A stretch of 64,000 nucleotides of DNA from positions 850 through 64,849 of the forward strand of contig VTEF01000004.1 of the NCBI GenBank assembly GCA_008180335.1. The letters are read 5' to 3'. A program made the translations under genes and the position numbers. Positions 24,228 through 33,397 of this stretch are shown here, piece by piece. Position 1 is the stretch's first letter. Each line of letters begins with the position of its first letter. A model generated the notes under the pieces. The model did not search any database. It was not told where the DNA came from and was given only the letters and a program-made list of their open reading frames with translations. Origin of the DNA: Priestia megaterium (GTDB lineage: Bacteria > Bacillota > Bacilli > Bacillales > Bacillaceae_H).

Positions 24228-24965
24228 TTACGAATTAATCAATATGCCTGATAGCGCTTTTTGGTCTGCGATTATTGTAACACAAGGATGATTTTTTAAA
24301 ATAGAAGCAGGGAAATCTTCTGAAATTTCTCCGTGCAGTAATTTTTGCATAGCTTCAGATTTTGATTCACCAGACACTAATAATAAAATTTCTTTGCTTT
24401 TCATAATCGAAGAAATTCCCATTGTAATTGCATGAGTAGGAACCTCATCAATTGAGTTAAAATAACGAGCGTTTGCTTGACGTGTCGATTCTTCGAGCTT
24501 CACGATATGTGTCGGGGAGTGAAAAGGGGTGCCGGGTTCATTAAAACCAATATGTCCATTTTGACCGATCCCAAGAACTTGAAGATCAATGCCTCCTAAT
24601 GAGTCGATTAGCTGATCATAACGAATGCACTCTTGCTCGTTGTTTTGCGCTCTTCCATTTGGCAAGTGTGTGTGTTGTGCCGGAATGTCAATATGATTAA
24701 ATAACGCATCTGCCATGTAATAATGATAGCTGTTCGGATTGTTTGCTTTCATGCCGATGTATTCATCTAAATTAAACGTTGTAACCTTTTGATAAGATGT
24801 ACCATTTTGTGTATGATCATGAATTAATTCCTTATATAAACCTTTTGGTGTTCCCCCTGTTGCAAGGCCAAGGTTAATCGATGGGTTTGCTTTTACTTTT
24901 TTAATTAAAAGTTCAGCTGCTTTTTTACTCATTTCAGCATAATCTTTGACTTGAATGATATTCAT
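24228..24965 (-). CDS. nagB: glucosamine-6-phosphate deaminase
   Basis: This 245-residue cytosolic enzyme converts glucosamine-6-phosphate to fructose-6-phosphate and ammonia. Hallmarks are INLGLATGGTPKGLYKELI (phosphate loop), TFNLDEYIGMKANNPNSYHY (general base Asp), VLGIGQNGHIGFNEPGTPF with the active-site His, and a SGESKSEAMQKLL end. The length is that of the short Gram-positive NagB, without the allosteric C-terminal part of the E. coli enzyme. The start overlaps the nagA stop by four bases (ATGA), so translation is coupled. Confidence 0.96.
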   Translation of the reverse strand: MNIIQVKDYAEMSKKAAELLIKKVKANPSINLGLATGGTPKGLYKELIHDHTQNGTSYQKVTTFNLDEYIGMKANNPNSYHYYMADALFNHIDIPAQHTHLPNGRAQNNEQECIRYDQLIDSLGGIDLQVLGIGQNGHIGFNEPGTPFHSPTHIVKLEESTRQANARYFNSIDEVPTHAITMGISSIMKSKEILLLVSGESKSEAMQKLLHGEISEDFPASILKNHPCVTIIADQKALSGILINS

Positions 24966-26155
24966 TTCCCTTCCTCCTTTTGATAGGCAATTGTTCCTTT
25001 ACAAACAGTCATTTCTATATCTAAATCTTTGTTTAAAATTACAAAGTCTGCATCTTTTCCAACTGCTAAACTTCCCTTTCGGTCAAATACATTTAGTTGC
25101 TTCGCCGGGTTGACAGCGGTCATTTTGATAATGTCTTCCATATCACATTTTGTGTAGCTAATCATATTTTTAATCGCATCGTTCATTTTTAAGATACTTC
25201 CTGCAAGTGTTCCATCAGCGAGTGTTGCCCGTGTATCATTCACTTGAACAGGTTGTCCGCCTAAATCATATGTGCCGTTTTTCAGCCATTTTGCACGGAG
25301 TGAGTCGGTAATTAAAATCATGCGGTCACTTGTAATTTGATCATACGCAAGTTTCACCATTTCCGGGCGGCAATGAATTCCGTCCACAATAAGCTCAGTA
25401 AACAGCTCTTCTCGCAAATAAGCAGCACCAAGTACACCAGGTTCACGATGGTGAAGACCGCGCATGCCGTTATATAAATGAGTAATATGATTAGCGCCTG
25501 CTTGGATTGCTTGGCTAACTTCTTCATAAGTAGCATCAGAGTGTCCAATCGATGCTACGACATTGGTTTCTTTTAAGTGAGCGGTTAGAGTTAATCCGTT
25601 TGGCTGTTCAGGTGCAAGTGTGACCAATTTAATATGTCCGTTTGCAGCCTGCTGCCATTTTTGATAAAGAGAGACATCTGGGTCAATAATATGGTCAGGT
25701 GGTTGAGCACCAGCACGCTTCGGTGAAATAAATGGCCCCTCTAAATGAATACCAATTACTTCTGCTTGAGCTGTTTTTGCCTGTCCATCAATAAATTGAC
25801 CAGCAGCAGTTAATGCTCGCTCAACGGCTTCTGGTGATTGTGTCATTGTTGTTGCGAGAAAGCTCGTTGTTCCTTCTTTTGGAAGTGTGCGTGCCATTGT
25901 ATTTAACGCATCACTCGTTGCATCCATTGCATCGGCATTAGCAGCACCGTGAATATGAATGTCAATGGCGCCTGGAATTAATGCAAAAGAAGGGGAGTAT
26001 TCGATCAAAAGATCAGTTGAATCAGCTGTGTATTGATCGACAGGCCCAATCTCTGTGATTTTTCCATTTTCAACTTTCATATATCCGTTTTTATATGTCT
26101 GTTTCTCGCTGTAAACAGTTAAATTGTAAAGAACAAAGGTTGATTGTGTGTTCAT
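24962..26155 (-). CDS. nagA: N-acetylglucosamine-6-phosphate deacetylase
   Basis: This 397-residue amidohydrolase removes acetate from GlcNAc-6-P to supply NagB. It shows PGAIDIHIHGAANADAMDAT (metal-site HxH), EVIGIHLEGPFISPKRAGAQ (metal Glu and substrate loop), ASIGHSDATYEEV and ITHLYNGMRGLHHREPG (metal His), and ILITDSLRAKW, where the catalytic Asp lies. First gene of the operon, preceded by a promoter overlapping a NagR-like site. The ATG is preceded by AAAGGAG. Confidence 0.96.
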   Translation of the reverse strand: MNTQSTFVLYNLTVYSEKQTYKNGYMKVENGKITEIGPVDQYTADSTDLLIEYSPSFALIPGAIDIHIHGAANADAMDATSDALNTMARTLPKEGTTSFLATTMTQSPEAVERALTAAGQFIDGQAKTAQAEVIGIHLEGPFISPKRAGAQPPDHIIDPDVSLYQKWQQAANGHIKLVTLAPEQPNGLTLTAHLKETNVVASIGHSDATYEEVSQAIQAGANHITHLYNGMRGLHHREPGVLGAAYLREELFTELIVDGIHCRPEMVKLAYDQITSDRMILITDSLRAKWLKNGTYDLGGQPVQVNDTRATLADGTLAGSILKMNDAIKNMISYTKCDMEDIIKMTAVNPAKQLNVFDRKGSLAVGKDADFVILNKDLDIEMTVCKGTIAYQKEEGK

Positions 26156-26171
26156 ACGTACGCTCCTTTAA

Positions 26172-26222
26172 CTTGTTTATTTATATTTAGTGTAACGCTT
26201 TTAGGATTAGTTGTCTATACCA
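26172..26222 (-). promoter_or_regulatory. nagA promoter with NagR-like operator
   Basis: On the minus strand a TAGACA -35 and a TACACT -10 are separated by 17 bases. The -35 lies inside TGGTATAGACAA (26211-26222), the inverted copy of the site before nagP. Repressor binding here would block polymerase. Assignment to NagR is from context. Confidence 0.7.
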
Positions 26223-26299
26223 GGTGGATGTATATATTTTGTGACAAAAAGTATGTAAGGGCTTTTAATATTGATATAAAAGGATTTTTTAAAAATAAA

Positions 26300-26335
26300 T
26301 TGGTATAGACAACTATATATTTTTCGTGATAGTAT
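26300..26335 (+). promoter_or_regulatory. nagP promoter with NagR-like operator
   Basis: TTGGTATAGACAACT (26300-26314) contains a TAGACA -35, followed after 18 bases by TAGTAT. The layout mirrors the nagA promoter, so one regulator can close both. Confidence 0.7.
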
Positions 26336-26343
26336 GTGGACAT

Positions 26344-26357
26344 AAAGAACGCTTTCA
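26344..26357 (+). promoter_or_regulatory. candidate cre (CcpA) site before nagP
   Basis: AAAGAACGCTTTCA matches the right half of the cre consensus (CGCTTTCA) fully and the left half partly. It lies just downstream of the -10, where CcpA would act as a roadblock. Carbon repression of a PTS gene is expected, but the site is imperfect. Confidence 0.45.
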
Positions 26358-26374
26358 AAAAAGGAGATGGAGAA

Positions 26375-28249
26375 ATGCTAAATTTCTTACAACGAATTGG
26401 TAAATCATTAATGTTACCGATTGCTGTGTTGCCCGCAGCGGCATTATTGCTTCGCTTAGGACAACCAGATCTTTTGGATATTCCATTTATGGCACAAGCA
26501 GGAGATGCGATTTTTGCAAACCTTGCGTTATTGTTTGCGCTTGGAATTGCTGTTGGTTTATCAAAAGACGGCAGCGGGGCAGCTGCTCTTGCAGGGGTTG
26601 TTGGTTATTTTGTATTAACAAAAGGAACAGCCGCTATTAATGAAGAGATTAATATGGGTGTATTAGGAGGAATTGTAGCAGGGGTTGTGGCAGGGTTGCT
26701 GTACAACCGTTTTTCAGAAATCAAATTGCCGGAATGGCTTGGCTTCTTTGCCGGTAAACGATTTGTTCCGATTATTACATCGGTTGTTATTTTAGCTTTA
26801 GCAGGAGTTTTCGGTGTGATTTGGCCGCCGATTCAAGAACAAATCAATAACCTTGGAAACTGGATTACAGGTGCAGGAGCATTAGGTGCAGGAATCTTCG
26901 GCTTCTTAAACCGTTTATTAATACCAGTTGGACTTCATCACGTGTTGAACAGTTTAGTATGGTTTGTATTTGGAGAGTACAATGGTGTTACTGGCGATTT
27001 AAATCGTTTCTTTAAAGGAGATCCAACTGCAGGTGCCTTTATGACAGGATTCTTCCCAGTTATGATGTTTGGCTTACCGGCAGCAGCACTTGCAATGATT
27101 GCAGCTGCGAAGAAAGAAAAACGGAAAATCGTATCAGGTATGTTAATTGGTCTTGCGTTTACATCGTTTTTAACAGGGATTACAGAACCAATTGAGTTTT
27201 TATTCATGTTTGTAGCACCGCTTTTATATGTTGTTCATGCTATTTTAACAGGTGTCTCAATGGGACTTGCCGTAGCACTTGATATTCATCATGGATTTGG
27301 TTTCTCAGCAGGAGCGATTGATTATTTCTTAAACTTTGGAATTGCTCAAAAACCACTGTTGCTTGGAGCGATTGGCCTTGTGTATGCTCTCCTTTATTTC
27401 GGCATATTCTATGGCTTAATTAAAGCATTAAATTTAAAAACACCAGGCCGCGAAGATGATGAAGAAGTAGAAGAAGTAGTGATGTCAACAGGAGATAAAT
27501 ATGTTGATATGGGCGCTCATTTTATTGAAGATTTAGGCGGAAAAGAAAATATTACGACGATTGATAACTGTGCAACACGTCTTCGTTTAGAAGTAGCGGA
27601 TGCGACAAAAGTAAGCGATGCTGCGTTAAAACGCCATGGTGCAAGAGGCGTGATGAAACTAAATAAAACAAGCGTACAAGTCATTGTCGGTACAGAAGTG
27701 GAGTTTGTTGCGACAGCTATGAAACAGCTAGTAAGAGGAGAGCGTGTAACACCTGCTGCTCCATCAGCAGAAAAAACAGCTGTAGCAAAAGAGGTCAAGA
27801 AAGATGAATTTGTATTACCGTTTGAAGGTGTTGTAAAGCCGATTGATCAAGTGTCAGATGAAGTGTTTTCAGCGAAAATGATGGGGGACGGTTTTGCGAT
27901 TGATCCAATAAATGACACATTAATTTCACCAGTAGACGGCGAAGTTATCAGCATTTTCCCAACGAAACATGCGATTGGATTACGAGCTGATAATGGATTA
28001 GAGATTTTAATCCACGTAGGAATTGATACAGTGAAGTTAAATGGAGAAGGATTTACAGCATTTGTTGAAGAAGGACAGCGAGTAGAAAAAGGAACAAAGC
28101 TGTTACAAGTCGATTTAGATTATGTAAAAGAACACGCGCCGTCTATTGTAACACCTGTTATTTTTACAAACTTACCAGAAGGCACAGAACTAAAACTTCT
28201 AAAAACAGGTTATCAAAAACAAGGAACAGAAGATATTATCCAGTTATAA
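26375..28249 (+). CDS. nagP: PTS N-acetylglucosamine transporter, EIICBA
   Basis: This 624-residue membrane transporter of the glucose/GlcNAc PTS family has EIIC at ~1-350 (FLQRIGKSLMLPIAVLPAAA, GLHHVLNSLVWFVFGEY, FLTGITEPIEFLFMFVAP). EIIB follows at ~370-450 with the phosphocysteine in ENITTIDNCATRLRLEV (Cys ~399), then a linker and EIIA at ~475-624 with the phosphohistidine in LEILIHVGIDTVKLNGEGF (His ~547). Many Bacillus NagP proteins lack the attached EIIA; this one carries it, as NagE does. It takes up and phosphorylates GlcNAc for NagA. ATG 26375 follows AAAGGAG; divergent from nagA. Confidence 0.93.
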   Translation: MLNFLQRIGKSLMLPIAVLPAAALLLRLGQPDLLDIPFMAQAGDAIFANLALLFALGIAVGLSKDGSGAAALAGVVGYFVLTKGTAAINEEINMGVLGGIVAGVVAGLLYNRFSEIKLPEWLGFFAGKRFVPIITSVVILALAGVFGVIWPPIQEQINNLGNWITGAGALGAGIFGFLNRLLIPVGLHHVLNSLVWFVFGEYNGVTGDLNRFFKGDPTAGAFMTGFFPVMMFGLPAAALAMIAAAKKEKRKIVSGMLIGLAFTSFLTGITEPIEFLFMFVAPLLYVVHAILTGVSMGLAVALDIHHGFGFSAGAIDYFLNFGIAQKPLLLGAIGLVYALLYFGIFYGLIKALNLKTPGREDDEEVEEVVMSTGDKYVDMGAHFIEDLGGKENITTIDNCATRLRLEVADATKVSDAALKRHGARGVMKLNKTSVQVIVGTEVEFVATAMKQLVRGERVTPAAPSAEKTAVAKEVKKDEFVLPFEGVVKPIDQVSDEVFSAKMMGDGFAIDPINDTLISPVDGEVISIFPTKHAIGLRADNGLEILIHVGIDTVKLNGEGFTAFVEEGQRVEKGTKLLQVDLDYVKEHAPSIVTPVIFTNLPEGTELKLLKTGYQKQGTEDIIQL

Positions 28250-28253
28250 ACGG

Positions 28254-28290
28254 CAGCCTTGCTGATTGATTCAGCGAGGTTGTTTTTTTA
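28254..28290 (+). terminator. terminator of nagP
   Basis: CAGCCTTGCTGA and TTCAGCGAGGTTG pair with one wobble, followed by T7. Confidence 0.85.
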
Positions 28291-28359
28291 TTTTCAGCAT
28301 GAAAGAAAAGTTGTTATACTAATACAAGTGTGCAAACCGGATGAAAAAGGAGAATAACA

Positions 28360-28677
28360 ATGGAGAAAAACGGATCAATTACGAAGCTGATTTTGGTGCA
28401 AGCAGAACAGATTGCAAGACAATTTACATATGATTTTTTATCAGAGCAGCAAGGAGACCAAACGCTTTGTCAAATTATTCAACGAGATGAAGACGGATCG
28501 ATTCTAGCGACACCGCTTAGTTTTCATGTGAAAATCAGCGAAGAAAAAGGAACAGGTGAAATCATTTATTATCACGAAAACGGCGAATTTAAGCGTCAGC
28601 TTGTCAATATTTATGAAGAAAACAGTTTAATAAATGTATTAACGTTTATTCAAGAACGATTACGCATCAATCGGTAG
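28360..28677 (+). CDS. hypothetical cytosolic protein
   Basis: This 105-residue protein has no membrane or signal segment. It begins MEKNGSITKLILVQAEQIAR and continues with alternating strands (QTLCQIIQRDEDGSI, TPLSFHVKISEEKGTGEII) and a C-terminal helix (ENSLINVLTFIQERLRI). I do not recognise the family. A GGAG ribosome site is properly spaced before the ATG, and the sequence keeps normal codon use, so it is probably a real gene. It has no operon partner. Confidence 0.65.
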   Translation: MEKNGSITKLILVQAEQIARQFTYDFLSEQQGDQTLCQIIQRDEDGSILATPLSFHVKISEEKGTGEIIYYHENGEFKRQLVNIYEENSLINVLTFIQERLRINR

Positions 28678-29303
28678 ATGAACTGGTTCGTTAAGGGGAT
28701 TTCTTATGACCAGATTCTCTTAATAGAGGGACGATAGTCAATTTATAAATTAAATGGAGGCCTATTCGTAAAATGGAATAGGTCATTTTTAAGTGGAGTT
28801 AACCTTTAGTCATTGTACTTGTTCTTCAATGCTGTGCACGACTTAATAAGTAATATTATTTCATATTTAGACCAAGAAAAACGACAGTGTGAAAATTGGT
28901 TTGTTTTTAATTTTACAGACATTTTCCTTAAAAATGGCTCATATACATAACATCGTTTGGGAATTGGAAGAAAGGTAGGTGAATTCGCTTATTAAGAGTG
29001 ACAATCATGAAAAAGCAGGTAGAACTATAGAATTTGTTAATGACCGCTTTTACACATTGAGTAATGAAAACCTAGAAAGTGTTTTTTACTCTTGATTCAC
29101 AGTTTAATTCGTTAAAAATGGATTTATTTTCAAATTATTAGGTACAGGAATATAGGTATTTATAACTATTTTTTAGACAAAAATCATCGGTTGATTGAAC
29201 TAAAAAATGTCTATTTTTGTCGAAGTGGTAGAAATGGTGGAAATATTTCCTTATTATGTACAAAGTGACTAATATAAACAGGAATATAGGAGGAATATAT
29301 TGT
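28678..29303. other. intergenic stretch
   Basis: No gene is supported. It holds one hairpin, GGCCTATTC/GAATAGGTC (28758-28783), followed by ATTTTTAA. The rest is AT-rich with short broken frames. The last bases carry the GGAGG of the next gene; the open frame upstream of its ATG has no ribosome site. Confidence 0.55.
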
Positions 29304-30998
29304 ATGAGTGATCAAGATCAAAATACAACGAGACGAGAGACGGCGGCTTCGTTAGAAACAGCGCCAGCTTCTAAAAAGATGCCAACTAAATGGATTATCG
29401 GATTGGCTGTTTTATTCGTACTAATCGGTGCAGCTGTGACGTTCGGCTATGTATTTAGCAAATCACCAAAGCAATTATACTTAATATCTGAGGCTAATAC
29501 ATACAAGCATGCAACAGAAGAAATCGGAATGAAATATGGAGAAAGCTTAGCATTTCAAGAAAAAGCATTAGAACAACCATTGAGTTCAGATGCAGCAATC
29601 AGCGGTGATTTCTCTATGAGCTCACTTTCAGCTGATCCTAGTTTTCAAATTATTCAAGATATGATTAGTAAAGCAGAAATTCAAGTGAAGAGCGAACAAG
29701 ATCCTAAGGCGCAAGAAGGATACGGTTCATTAGCTCTTGATATCGGGGGAACAAAAGCACTTGATTTAGAAGGTTATCAAACGAAAGAGCAAATTGGTTT
29801 TAAAGCTCCGATTTTGGCAAATCAATTTTTCTATCTAAACCTTGATGAGTATGGTCAAGTGATGCGTAAGTTTGATCCTTCGTACTCAGGTCCGGAAAAG
29901 CTGGAATTTAACACGATTCAATTAGGCGATTTAGAGCTAACTGAAGAAGAAAAAGGAAAGATCGTGAAGAAGTACGGCAAGTTTTTCTATGACAAGCTTG
30001 ATGATGACTATTTCACAAAAGAGAAAAACGTTGACTACAAGCATAACGATGAAACATTAAAGTTAACGCGCCTTACACTAGAAATGTCGCCGGAAGAAAC
30101 AAAGACATTCCTTAATGACTTCGTTGCTGAAATGGCAAAAGATGACGAGTTGCAAACGATGATTGCAAAACGCGTGGTAATGATTGCAGAATCATCAGCT
30201 GCAACAGATCCAGAAATGGCTAAATTAACAGATGAAAAAGAAGTGAAAGCAAATATTAAAGAAGGTCTTGAAGATTTTGAGAAAGAATCAAAAGATGTAA
30301 CATTCCCAAAAGGCTTTAAATCAACAATCTTCATTAATGATAAAGAAGTTGTAGTTGATCGAAACATAGAGCTTGCAATTAAAGGTGCAAAAGGTGAAGA
30401 TGCAGGTAAAATAACAGTTGCAACAAAAGATGTGCCTTATGGTGATAACAAACGTGATCAACAATTGACAATTGGTTTAGCAGATGAAAAAGCAGCAGAA
30501 ATTGATGTAAAAGTAGATGTGAAAAACAACATTACAACAGATGGTGATAAGAGTTCAGAGAAATTAGCTGTGAACTTTAAAGCAAAAGAAGCTGGCCAAG
30601 AAGACATGGACATTAAGTTTACGATGGATTCAGTCATCAATGGTAAAATCGATGCGAAACAAACAGCAGACCGTAAGTTTGACCTTAATTTAGGCAGCTT
30701 AGCTCCTGCGACAACAATCAGTGGCGAGATTAAGCAGGATCAAACTATCGATGCTTCAAAAGGAAAAGCAGATTACAAGTTTGATATTAATTTAAATCTT
30801 GGTCTTCCAACAGATACCGCAAAGGTTAACTTGAAAATCGATTCGAAGACTGAGCTAAAAGACAAAGCGGATATTCCAAAAGTTGATTCAGCAAACGGTA
30901 AAAATGTAAAAGATTTAACACCTACTGATCTTATGAACATTCAAAATCAATTCTATACAAACGTACAAGGATTGATGACGGATATTGGCATGTACTAA
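29304..30998 (+). CDS. large anchored extracytoplasmic protein of an ABC-export operon
   Basis: This 564-residue protein has a ~30-residue cytosolic N-terminus, one membrane helix (KWIIGLAVLFVLIGAAVTFG, residues ~29-50) and a large lysine/aspartate-rich outer domain. The outer part alternates charged strands (DGDKSSEKLAVNFKAKEAG, DMDIKFTMDSVINGKIDAK), suggesting stacked beta-sheets. It has no lipobox and no sortase signal. I do not recognise a named family. It is 18 bases upstream of an ABC-2 permease gene with no terminator between, so it probably works with that exporter as an outer-face component. ATG 29304 follows AGGAGG. Confidence 0.7.
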   Translation: MSDQDQNTTRRETAASLETAPASKKMPTKWIIGLAVLFVLIGAAVTFGYVFSKSPKQLYLISEANTYKHATEEIGMKYGESLAFQEKALEQPLSSDAAISGDFSMSSLSADPSFQIIQDMISKAEIQVKSEQDPKAQEGYGSLALDIGGTKALDLEGYQTKEQIGFKAPILANQFFYLNLDEYGQVMRKFDPSYSGPEKLEFNTIQLGDLELTEEEKGKIVKKYGKFFYDKLDDDYFTKEKNVDYKHNDETLKLTRLTLEMSPEETKTFLNDFVAEMAKDDELQTMIAKRVVMIAESSAATDPEMAKLTDEKEVKANIKEGLEDFEKESKDVTFPKGFKSTIFINDKEVVVDRNIELAIKGAKGEDAGKITVATKDVPYGDNKRDQQLTIGLADEKAAEIDVKVDVKNNITTDGDKSSEKLAVNFKAKEAGQEDMDIKFTMDSVINGKIDAKQTADRKFDLNLGSLAPATTISGEIKQDQTIDASKGKADYKFDINLNLGLPTDTAKVNLKIDSKTELKDKADIPKVDSANGKNVKDLTPTDLMNIQNQFYTNVQGLMTDIGMY

Positions 30999-31016
30999 GA
31001 TAAAGGTGCACAGCAG

Positions 31017-32243
31017 ATGAAGATACTTTTTTTCTTATTCTCATTTACGTGTAAATCGTTACTGAAAAACTGGAAATCTCTCATACTGCTATTAATGGCC
31101 CCTGCTCTGTTTCTAATCGGAGCAGGGCTCATTATTACCCAGACAATGAAGGATGAAGAGAGAGTCAGTAAGTTTCCAGTTGCAATTGTTGACCAAGACA
31201 ATACGCCGCAAACAAAATATGTCATTGGGCAGTTAACGGAAAGTGAACAGCTAAGTCAAGTTATTAAACCTATCTATACAGATGAACAGGATGCGAAAAA
31301 GCGGTTAGATAACAATGAAATTGCTGCTATGGTGGTCTTGCCAGAAGGTTTTAGCCGCAGCATTGCAAAAGGGACAAATACCCCTCTTGAAGTGATTGGA
31401 AACGAAAATAAACCGCTGCAATCTCAACTATTTCGCTATTTGATGGAAAGTGCAGCAGATTATACATCGGCAGCCCAAAGTGGGATTAATACGATTGATC
31501 ACTTTTTGAATGAAGCGGGTGTGTCGGAAGAGGAAAGACGTTCGGAGTTTCGAAAAAATATTTTATCATTTGGCTTACACGTACTAGACAGAGGAAGTGT
31601 GTTTGAAGAGAGAATTGAAACGTCTTTATTTCAACAAGATATAAAGCACTATTATACTATTTCATTTTTTACCTTATTGTTAATGATTTGGAGTTACAGC
31701 GGTTTGCTGTTTGTAAAAGGCATCCATCCACAATCCGTGCTCGATAGGCTAACAACAAGAGGAGTATCGAGAATGCATGTGCATGCCGCTCAATTTTTCG
31801 CTGTTTTTGTTCTATTACTCCCGCTTGCTGCCTGCTTATACCTCGCAGGTATTATTGTCTTAAAAGTGCCGCTCGCATCATCATATACAGAACTGGCTTT
31901 GGCTATTGCAATAAGCTTATTTGCCTTTCTTTCTTTATTTACACTTTTACAGTCGATTGTACAAAATGAAAAAATCTATCAGCTTGTTGGCAGCGCTTTG
32001 ATGATTGTCAGTGCTGTTATTAGCGGTCATCTTGTACCAACTGTTTATTTACCACATTGGCTTGAACCATTGCAGGTGTGGTCATTAAATTCATTATCAC
32101 TTCAAATGATGTTCAGTGCTTTTGATGGATACGCTTCAAAAGAACTATCCTATTATCTCATTCAGCTAACAATCAGCGGTATTATAGGCTTTACAGCTTC
32201 CGTTCTTTTTACAAATCTGTTTCGTAAAAGGAGGGTGACTTAA
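31017..32243 (+). CDS. ABC-2 type transporter permease (first)
   Basis: This 408-residue membrane protein has one N-terminal helix (LILLLMAPALFLIGAGLII), a ~150-residue outer domain (KFPVAIVDQDNTPQTKYVIG, ...KKRLDNNEIAAMVVLPEGF) and about five C-terminal helices (TISFFTLLLMIWSYSGLLFV onward). This is the ABC2_membrane_3 (YhgE/NatB-like) layout of exporters. Its stop overlaps the next start (TAATG), showing translational coupling. Together with the second permease and the ATPase it forms a heterodimeric exporter of unknown substrate. Confidence 0.85.
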   Translation: MKILFFLFSFTCKSLLKNWKSLILLLMAPALFLIGAGLIITQTMKDEERVSKFPVAIVDQDNTPQTKYVIGQLTESEQLSQVIKPIYTDEQDAKKRLDNNEIAAMVVLPEGFSRSIAKGTNTPLEVIGNENKPLQSQLFRYLMESAADYTSAAQSGINTIDHFLNEAGVSEEERRSEFRKNILSFGLHVLDRGSVFEERIETSLFQQDIKHYYTISFFTLLLMIWSYSGLLFVKGIHPQSVLDRLTTRGVSRMHVHAAQFFAVFVLLLPLAACLYLAGIIVLKVPLASSYTELALAIAISLFAFLSLFTLLQSIVQNEKIYQLVGSALMIVSAVISGHLVPTVYLPHWLEPLQVWSLNSLSLQMMFSAFDGYASKELSYYLIQLTISGIIGFTASVLFTNLFRKRRVT

Positions 32244-33397
32244 TGGGGTTAGTTGGTGAAAAAATAAAAGGCATACTGAAAAAGCCGTTGTTTGTTTTGC
32301 TGATTCTTTTTGTTCCGCTCGGCGGAGCATTCCTTTTCAGTACATTTTTTGAAAAAGTCGAAAGTGATGTCAAGATTCCAGTCGCCATTGCAGATGAGGA
32401 TCGAAGCGAGTTTTCCAAGCATGTCATCAAGCGCCTAGGCGGAAATGAACGAGTTGAGATTATTGAAACGACAGCTGAAGAAGGGCAAAGGAAGCTGCTT
32501 AAAAATGAGATTGATAGTTTATTTATTATTCATGAAGGATTTATGGACAGCTTGTTAGAGGAAGAGTATGAAGAAACGATTGAACTTGTCAAATTGCCAT
32601 CTTCAATTGCTTCTGGCGTTGTTCGGGAAATGGTTGCAAGTGAAGTTACAAGATTAACAAGCAATGTAAAAGCGGCGACACAAGTGGAGTTTTTGTATAA
32701 CGTCAAGCAGCTGCCAGCACCAAAGGAGTTATGGAAACAAGCATATAAGTATACAGATAATCAGTGGGAGCCAGATCCGTTAATGACGATTAATTATGTC
32801 GGAAGCAACCAAGAGGCTTCAGTAGCATCAAGTGACAAACTCACAGTGAATCGTCACGTAGCGCTTTGGGGATTTTTTACCCTATTTCTTTCGATTATGA
32901 CCATGGATTGGGTGTTAAAAGAACGCCAAACAATTTTTATCCGAATGAAGACGACACAAAACGGATTGATGGCATATGTTCATCGTTCAGTTGCTGCATA
33001 TGCTTTGTTTCACGTGATTCAAACAATTGGAAGCTTTGTCCTTTTGTCACGTTTACAAATCGTGTCGCACTGGAGCATTTTTGTGCTGATGATGCTTTAT
33101 CTGTTTTTTTGTATAAGTTTTAGTCTATGGCTGGCAAGTGAGATGGTACATGTTGGCCGTTATTATATCGTTGGGTCTTTAGCCGTTATTGGATTTAGTA
33201 TTTTAGGTGGAACATTTTTTCCGCTAGGTGAACTTTCCGCTTCATTATCAAAGATATCCGTATGGATTCCCCAGCATTTGCTTCTTTATCAGCAGGAGAT
33301 TTCACTATTGCAAATTTGGCTGGAAGTCACAGCCGCTGTCATCATAACATTCATCTTATGGATAAAAGCAATGTGGAATGTGAGGAGAGCGCAATGA
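32243..33397 (+). CDS. ABC-2 type transporter permease (second)
   Basis: This 384-residue paralogue of the preceding permease has a helix at residues ~13-35 (KPLFVLLILFVPLGGAFLFS), an outer domain with VPVAIADEDRS-like start (KIPVAIADEDRSEFSKHVIK) and five to six C-terminal helices (HVALWGFFTLFLSIMTMDWV, YYIVGSLAVIGFSILGGTFF). It starts at the ATG sharing its A with the upstream stop and ends overlapping the ATPase start by ATGA. The tight coupling indicates a fixed stoichiometry. Confidence 0.85.
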   Translation: MGLVGEKIKGILKKPLFVLLILFVPLGGAFLFSTFFEKVESDVKIPVAIADEDRSEFSKHVIKRLGGNERVEIIETTAEEGQRKLLKNEIDSLFIIHEGFMDSLLEEEYEETIELVKLPSSIASGVVREMVASEVTRLTSNVKAATQVEFLYNVKQLPAPKELWKQAYKYTDNQWEPDPLMTINYVGSNQEASVASSDKLTVNRHVALWGFFTLFLSIMTMDWVLKERQTIFIRMKTTQNGLMAYVHRSVAAYALFHVIQTIGSFVLLSRLQIVSHWSIFVLMMLYLFFCISFSLWLASEMVHVGRYYIVGSLAVIGFSILGGTFFPLGELSASLSKISVWIPQHLLLYQQEISLLQIWLEVTAAVIITFILWIKAMWNVRRAQ

